Of a stretch of DNA of 64,000 nucleotides, positions 59,799-64,000 are shown piece after piece (the stretch's first letter is position 1; each line of letters starts with the position of its first letter). A model generated the notes under the pieces. The model made no database searches. It saw only the letters and a program-made list of their open reading frames with translations, and was not told the origin of the DNA. Origin of the DNA: JAJZGK01 sp035538795 (GTDB taxonomy: Bacteria > Pseudomonadota > Alphaproteobacteria > Rhodospirillales > Magnetospirillaceae); the NCBI GenBank assembly GCA_035538795.1, contig DATLJS010000029.1, forward strand, positions 1 through 64,000, written 5' to 3'. The position numbers and the translations under genes were made by a program.

Positions 59799-62700
59799 TC
59801 ACAGGACGGACTTGCTCGCCTCGGCCACGTCGGCCAGACGCTTGAAATAGGGGACCAGATTCTCCTCGTGGTCGCGAGTGGCCTGGTCCAATTGTCTGGC
59901 CGCTTCGAACAGGCCGGAAAACCCCAGATTTCCCGCCGAGCCTTTCAGGCTGTGAGCCGCGCGCCCCAGCGCCAGAACATCCCCCTGCTCCAGCAGGCCA
60001 CGCATGGTTTCAAGGATGCCCGGCAGATCGGCCATCAACCGCCCGACCAGCGCGCCATAGCGCTCTGCCCCCAGTTCTTCGGTCATTTCACGCCGCACCC
60101 CCTCGTCCACCAAAGCCGACAGATCCGCCGCCGCTTCGGGCGCGGCATTTTCCGCTTCGGCGGCCGTCGCGGCGGCCCCCGCATTCAGACGGTCAGACCA
60201 ACGCTCCAGCATCGCCTGAAGGCTGCGCCGACTGATCGGCTTGGAAATATAATCGTCCATTCCCGCCTGCAAAAAATTTTCCCGATCCCCAGCCATGGCG
60301 TTGGCGGTCATCGCGACAATGGGCACCCCGGCTTTCGCTCCGTTCATGGCGCGAATGGCCCGCGTGGCGGCGATACCGTCCATTTCCGGCATCTGCACGT
60401 CCATCAGGACCAAGTCGTAATCGCCTCGTTCGACCAGCACCACGGCCTCGCCCCCATCGGACGCCACATCGGCGCGGTGCCCCAGCCGGGCCAGCAGGCC
60501 GGTCGCCACCTGCTGGTTGATGGCATTGTCCTCGGCCACCAAAATACGCAAAGGCCGGCCTTGAGGCTGAACCTGGGCGGCATCGGACTGAACGTCGCTC
60601 AGCACCGATCCGGCGCCGCTCAACCCCAACCCCGTCATCAGGCAATCCAACAGGGCGCTGGGGCGGATGGGCTTGATCAGAACGGCCTCGAAGCCAAGCT
60701 GGTCGGCCTGCCTCCGCACGTCTTCGTGCAAAGCTGAACTGGCCAGGATCAGCTTCAGCCCATGCAAGGACGGATCGCCCTTGACGATACCCGCCAAGTC
60801 GACGCCGGTCATGCCGGGCATGTGATGGTCCAAGATCGCCAGATCGAAATCCTTGCCCTGGGCGCGGGCTCCCCGCATCAGCGCCAAAGCGTCCAGAGCC
60901 AACGGAGCCGAAACCACCTCGGCCCCCCATCCCTGCAATTGCCGGGTGAAGACCTCGACATTGGCGGGCGTGTCGTCGACCACCAGAACCCTCAGCCCGC
61001 TCAAGGGAGCCGGAGCCTCCATCGGCGACAAAGCCAGACGCTTCAAAGGAATGGTGAACCAGAAACTACTGCCCTTGCCCACCGTGCTGTCGAAGCCGAT
61101 CTTTCCGCCCATCATGGCGACGATGCCCCGGCAAATGGCCAGCCCCAAACCACTGCCGCCGAAACGGCGGGCGGTGGACGCGTCCGCCTGGGTGAATTCG
61201 CCGAACAGCCGGGACTTGGCTTCGTCGGGAATGCCGACGCCGGTATCGTCGACCGTCACCCGCAAATGCTCGGCGCCGTCGGGCGTCATCAAACGGCTGG
61301 CATTGATGGAGACGCTGCCCTTTTCCGTGAACTTGACGGCGTTGCCCACCAGATTCATCACCACCTGGCGAATGCGCCCGGGGTCGCCGACGAACTCGCC
61401 TTGCAGTTCTGGGTCCACATAGACCGACATCTCCAACTGCTTGCCGACGACCCGGGGGGCCAGCAGGTCGGCCACGCCTTCGATCATGGAACTGACATCG
61501 AAGGAATAGCTTTCCAATTCCAGCCGTCCGGCCTCGATGCGCGAGAAATCCAGAATGTCGTTGATGATGGACAGCAAGGATTCCGACGAGATGCGGATGG
61601 TCTCGGCAAAATGCCGCTGATCCGTCGTCAGTCTGGTATCCAGCAAAAGGCCGGTCATGCCGATGATGCCGTTCATCGGCGTGCGGATTTCGTGGCTCAT
61701 GGTCGCCAAAAACTCGCCTTTGGCCTTGTTGGCGGCTTCGGCCTGGCGGCGGGTTTCGTAAAGCTCGGTGATGTCGCTGAAGATGCCGATGTAATGGCTG
61801 GTTTTCCCCTGGGCGTCGCGCAAGGCATTAATGGACAACAGCTCGGGATAAAGCTCGCCGTTGCGTCGCTTGTTCCATACTTCGCCGCGCCACTCGCCGG
61901 TCATGACCAAGGCCCGCCACATTTCGGCATAGAAAGCCTCGTCGTGGCGTCCCGATTTCAAGATGGCGTTGGTCTTGCCCACGGCCTCGGCCAAGGGATG
62001 GCCGGTGATCCGGCTGAAGGCTTCGTTGACGGTGATGATAAGACCGTCGGCGTCGGTCACGACCATGCCTTCGCGGCTGGCCTCGAACACCTGGGAGATC
62101 AGGCGCCGGCTGTGTTCGTTCTGACGATGGAACACCCGCAGCGCCACCACCATGGCCAAGGCCAGAGCGGCATAGGAAAGAGCGTACAAGACAGCCTTGC
62201 GCCGCCAGCTGGACAAAAACTCATCAGGAGCGCGACCGATCACGACCACATAGGGCAAACCTTCGAGCTTGCGGTACAGGAACAGCCGCCTGACCCCATC
62301 GACCCGCGATACCGTCTCGTAATTGCCGGTGATGAAACCGGCGGCCAGACCGCCACGAACATCGGTGTTGTCGAAGGCCTTGCCCAGTTGCTCGGGCAAG
62401 GCCGGCAGACGCGACAACAGGCGCATGTCGGTGTCGAACAGGGAGACGTTGCCGCTTTGCCCCACATCCAGCCCCTCGAACAGGGACTGGAAATACTCCG
62501 TGCGCAGCGCCGTCTGCACCACGCCGCCAAAACTGCCGTCGGCCTTGTTCATGCGGCGGCTCAATGTGATCAGCCATTTGCCGGTGAACCGCGACAGCAA
62601 GGGCTCGGACAGCACCAGCCCGGCCTGAGGATCGTCTTTCTGATGCTGAAAATAGACGCGGTCCGCCACCACCACATCGGGCAAAGCCTCGGAGGTGCCG

Positions 62701-63092
62701 GCGTTGTAGACCACCCGGCCCTGTGGATTGACAACCCGCAGGCTTTCTTTTTGCGCTTCGGGAATGAATCCCATCCAGCGCTGAAGATCGAGGTTGGCGT
62801 CCAAAAGCCCCCGCGTCTTGCCGTCGTTGACCAGAGGGCCGTACTGGTGCGCGTTTTCCGCCAGCACCACGTCGATCTTTTCCACCACCGAGGCGACTTC
62901 GCGTTCGAGCACCCGGCTCAGATTGTCGGAATCGCGCAGAACCGCATCATATTCCTGTTGCCGGGAAATGGATAAGTCCGCCCCCAGAAGCAGGCCGAAA
63001 CCGCCCAGGATGACGACCGCCAACAAGATGGTGACCCTACGCGTCAGATATTGCGCCGACAACTGCTGGAAGCTGGAAAGCTTGGTTTTCAC
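59799..63092 (-). CDS. Hybrid sensor histidine kinase (dCache-PAS-HisKA-REC-REC-Hpt)
   Basis: A 1097-residue membrane kinase from the GTG at 63092, 6 bases after AAGAGG; the longer frame to 63173 adds unconserved residues. Order: TM1 (about 20-42), periplasmic double-Cache (about 45-300), TM2 (about 300-320), PAS (about 335-445), HisKA with His467 in MSHEIRTPMNG, HATPase with N and G boxes, two receiver domains (LRVLVVDDT...LDHHMPGMTG and ILVAEDNAINQQ...LMDVQMPEMDG), and a C-terminal Hpt with AAHSLKGSAGNLG. The full phosphorelay is therefore in one chain (ArcB/BarA-like layout); no cognate output regulator is adjacent. Confidence 0.94.
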   Translation of the reverse strand: MKTKLSSFQQLSAQYLTRRVTILLAVVILGGFGLLLGADLSISRQQEYDAVLRDSDNLSRVLEREVASVVEKIDVVLAENAHQYGPLVNDGKTRGLLDANLDLQRWMGFIPEAQKESLRVVNPQGRVVYNAGTSEALPDVVVADRVYFQHQKDDPQAGLVLSEPLLSRFTGKWLITLSRRMNKADGSFGGVVQTALRTEYFQSLFEGLDVGQSGNVSLFDTDMRLLSRLPALPEQLGKAFDNTDVRGGLAAGFITGNYETVSRVDGVRRLFLYRKLEGLPYVVVIGRAPDEFLSSWRRKAVLYALSYAALALAMVVALRVFHRQNEHSRRLISQVFEASREGMVVTDADGLIITVNEAFSRITGHPLAEAVGKTNAILKSGRHDEAFYAEMWRALVMTGEWRGEVWNKRRNGELYPELLSINALRDAQGKTSHYIGIFSDITELYETRRQAEAANKAKGEFLATMSHEIRTPMNGIIGMTGLLLDTRLTTDQRHFAETIRISSESLLSIINDILDFSRIEAGRLELESYSFDVSSMIEGVADLLAPRVVGKQLEMSVYVDPELQGEFVGDPGRIRQVVMNLVGNAVKFTEKGSVSINASRLMTPDGAEHLRVTVDDTGVGIPDEAKSRLFGEFTQADASTARRFGGSGLGLAICRGIVAMMGGKIGFDSTVGKGSSFWFTIPLKRLALSPMEAPAPLSGLRVLVVDDTPANVEVFTRQLQGWGAEVVSAPLALDALALMRGARAQGKDFDLAILDHHMPGMTGVDLAGIVKGDPSLHGLKLILASSALHEDVRRQADQLGFEAVLIKPIRPSALLDCLMTGLGLSGAGSVLSDVQSDAAQVQPQGRPLRILVAEDNAINQQVATGLLARLGHRADVASDGGEAVVLVERGDYDLVLMDVQMPEMDGIAATRAIRAMNGAKAGVPIVAMTANAMAGDRENFLQAGMDDYISKPISRRSLQAMLERWSDRLNAGAAATAAEAENAAPEAAADLSALVDEGVRREMTEELGAERYGALVGRLMADLPGILETMRGLLEQGDVLALGRAAHSLKGSAGNLGFSGLFEAARQLDQATRDHEENLVPYFKRLADVAEASKSVL

Positions 63093-63277
63093 CTGAGACC
63101 TCTTCGCTGCGTCGGCCGGCGACGCCCCGCCGAAAGACACGGGCGTCAGACCAAGCCAAGCCGCCGCTCCCACCCTGCCGGCCGGCAGGGCCCCCTACGG
63201 GACAAGGCTCCACTTTCAGAAGATGCAGCGTCCTTCATCCGTCCGGTGAAATCAAGAGGACTCGGATAAGACCTTTT

Positions 63278-64000
63278 CTACAGCTCCGGCGCGTCCAGTC
63301 CGTTCTGGCGAGCGCAGGCCGTCAGGCAATTGACCAGCAGGCAGGCGATGGTCATCGGCCCGACGCCACCCGGCACCGGCGTGATGGCTCCCGCCACCTT
63401 ACAGGCTTCGTCAAAGGCCACATCCCCCACCAGCCGGGTTTTGCCCGGCTCCAGGCCGGGCACCCGATTGATGCCGACATCGACGACCACGGCTCCCGGC
63501 TTGATCCAATCGGCCCGGATCATTTCCGGCCGCCCCACCGCCGCCACCAGAATGTCGGCGCGGCGGCAGACGTCCGGCAGATCGCGGGTCCGGGAATGGG
63601 CCACCGTCACCGTGCAATTTTCAGCGATCAGAAGCTGCGCCATGGGCTTGCCGACGATGTTCGAACGCCCAACCACCACCGCCTCCCTGCCGGACAGATC
63701 GCCCAGGTGGTCTTTCAGCAGCATCAGGCAGCCCAGCGGCGTGCAGGGCACCATGCCATGGCCGCCGACGGCCAGCAGGCCGGCATTGATGACATGAAAA
63801 CCGTCGACGTCCTTGGCCGGGTCGATGGCGGCCAGAACCGTCTCGTCGCGGATATGCTTGGGCAAGGGCAACTGCACCAGAATGCCGTGAACCGCCACGT
63901 CCGCGTTCAGTTGGGCGATCAACTCCAGCAGATCGGCTTCCGAGATCTCCGCCGTCAGGCGATGCTCGAACGAAGCCATGCCCGCCGCGACGGTTTCCCG
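63278..64000 (-). CDS. folD: Methylenetetrahydrofolate dehydrogenase / cyclohydrolase (5' end outside window)
   Basis: The frame is open to the right edge, so the N-terminus is missing; the apparent ATG at 63979 is internal. FolD interconverts 5,10-methylene-, methenyl- and 10-formyl-tetrahydrofolate with NADP. GILVQLPLPKHI, KDVDGFHVINAGLLAVG, the NADP-loop VVVGRSNIVGKPMAQLL and the C-terminal PVPGGVGPMTIACLL are diagnostic. About 240 of roughly 290 residues are visible. Confidence 0.96.
   Translation of the reverse strand, partial: RETVAAGMASFEHRLTAEISEADLLELIAQLNADVAVHGILVQLPLPKHIRDETVLAAIDPAKDVDGFHVINAGLLAVGGHGMVPCTPLGCLMLLKDHLGDLSGREAVVVGRSNIVGKPMAQLLIAENCTVTVAHSRTRDLPDVCRRADILVAAVGRPEMIRADWIKPGAVVVDVGINRVPGLEPGKTRLVGDVAFDEACKVAGAITPVPGGVGPMTIACLLVNCLTACARQNGLDAPEL

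Overview
The window looks like chromosomal backbone of a GC-rich alphaproteobacterium, most likely a Rhodospirillales member close to Magnetospirillum. That assignment is inference from gene content: a CcrM-type methyltransferase, an F0 ATP synthase operon with b and b-prime subunits separate from F1, the linked smc / dsbA / dciA / mutY block, cobS-cobT, and several chemoreceptors and a multi-domain hybrid kinase. I saw no insertion sequence, prophage, CRISPR array, tRNA or rRNA. Both edges cut a gene (cobS on the left, folD on the right).

Layout. 1-2.8 kb: aerobic cobaltochelatase subunits cobS and cobT. 2.8-6.1 kb: aldo/keto reductase and MFS exporter divergent from a LysR regulator. 6.1-7.8 kb: chemoreceptor. 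8-11.5 kb: minus-strand operon aroK-aroB-CNNM/CorC-DUF2889. 11.8-16.2 kb: a 46-residue membrane protein coupled to a 610-residue exported protein, then xerD, gluQ and an esterase. 16.3-21 kb: HNH nuclease, rsmB, 2-hydroxyacid dehydrogenase, guaB. 21-26.8 kb: hydrolase plus periplasmic binding protein, a Sel1/SPOR protein, a PAS-GGDEF(degenerate)-EAL protein, and a DUF188 protein. 26.8-29.5 kb: atpI-atpB-atpE-atpG-atpF. 29.7-36.1 kb: smc, dsbA-like, dciA, mutY and a small exported protein. 36.2-39.2 kb: kefB-like antiporter, rnhB, ccrM. 39.4-43.2 kb: a small ORF, flavodoxin reductase with its Rrf2 regulator, then a PadR-like / HMA-like / ilvA operon. 43.4-48.6 kb: exported protein, OmpA, pssA-psd, LysM protein. 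48.8-55.3 kb: second chemoreceptor, small exported protein, zincin-LonB-UspA operon, phhB. 55.3-64 kb: Sel1 protein, a coupled pair of unknown genes, Spy/CpxP-like protein, a His-rich membrane protein with a pilin-like tail, a hybrid histidine kinase and folD.

Most genes are housekeeping. The less ordinary material lies in regulation and in a few unknown genes. An Rrf2 regulator and its flavodoxin gene share a GTAA-N9-TTAC dyad. A perfect 7-1-7 Fur-like box precedes the PadR-like/HMA-like/ilvA operon. CcrM target sites (GANTC) cluster in the ccrM leader, precede a 60-residue ORF, and overlap the -35 of the His-rich gene. The His-rich gene (59171-59782) sits in an AT-rich island with a near-consensus promoter and a perfect 12-bp palindrome, and is my best candidate for something undescribed. 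Many start codons were moved from the longest frame to an internal start supported by a ribosome binding site, stop-start overlap or family alignment.
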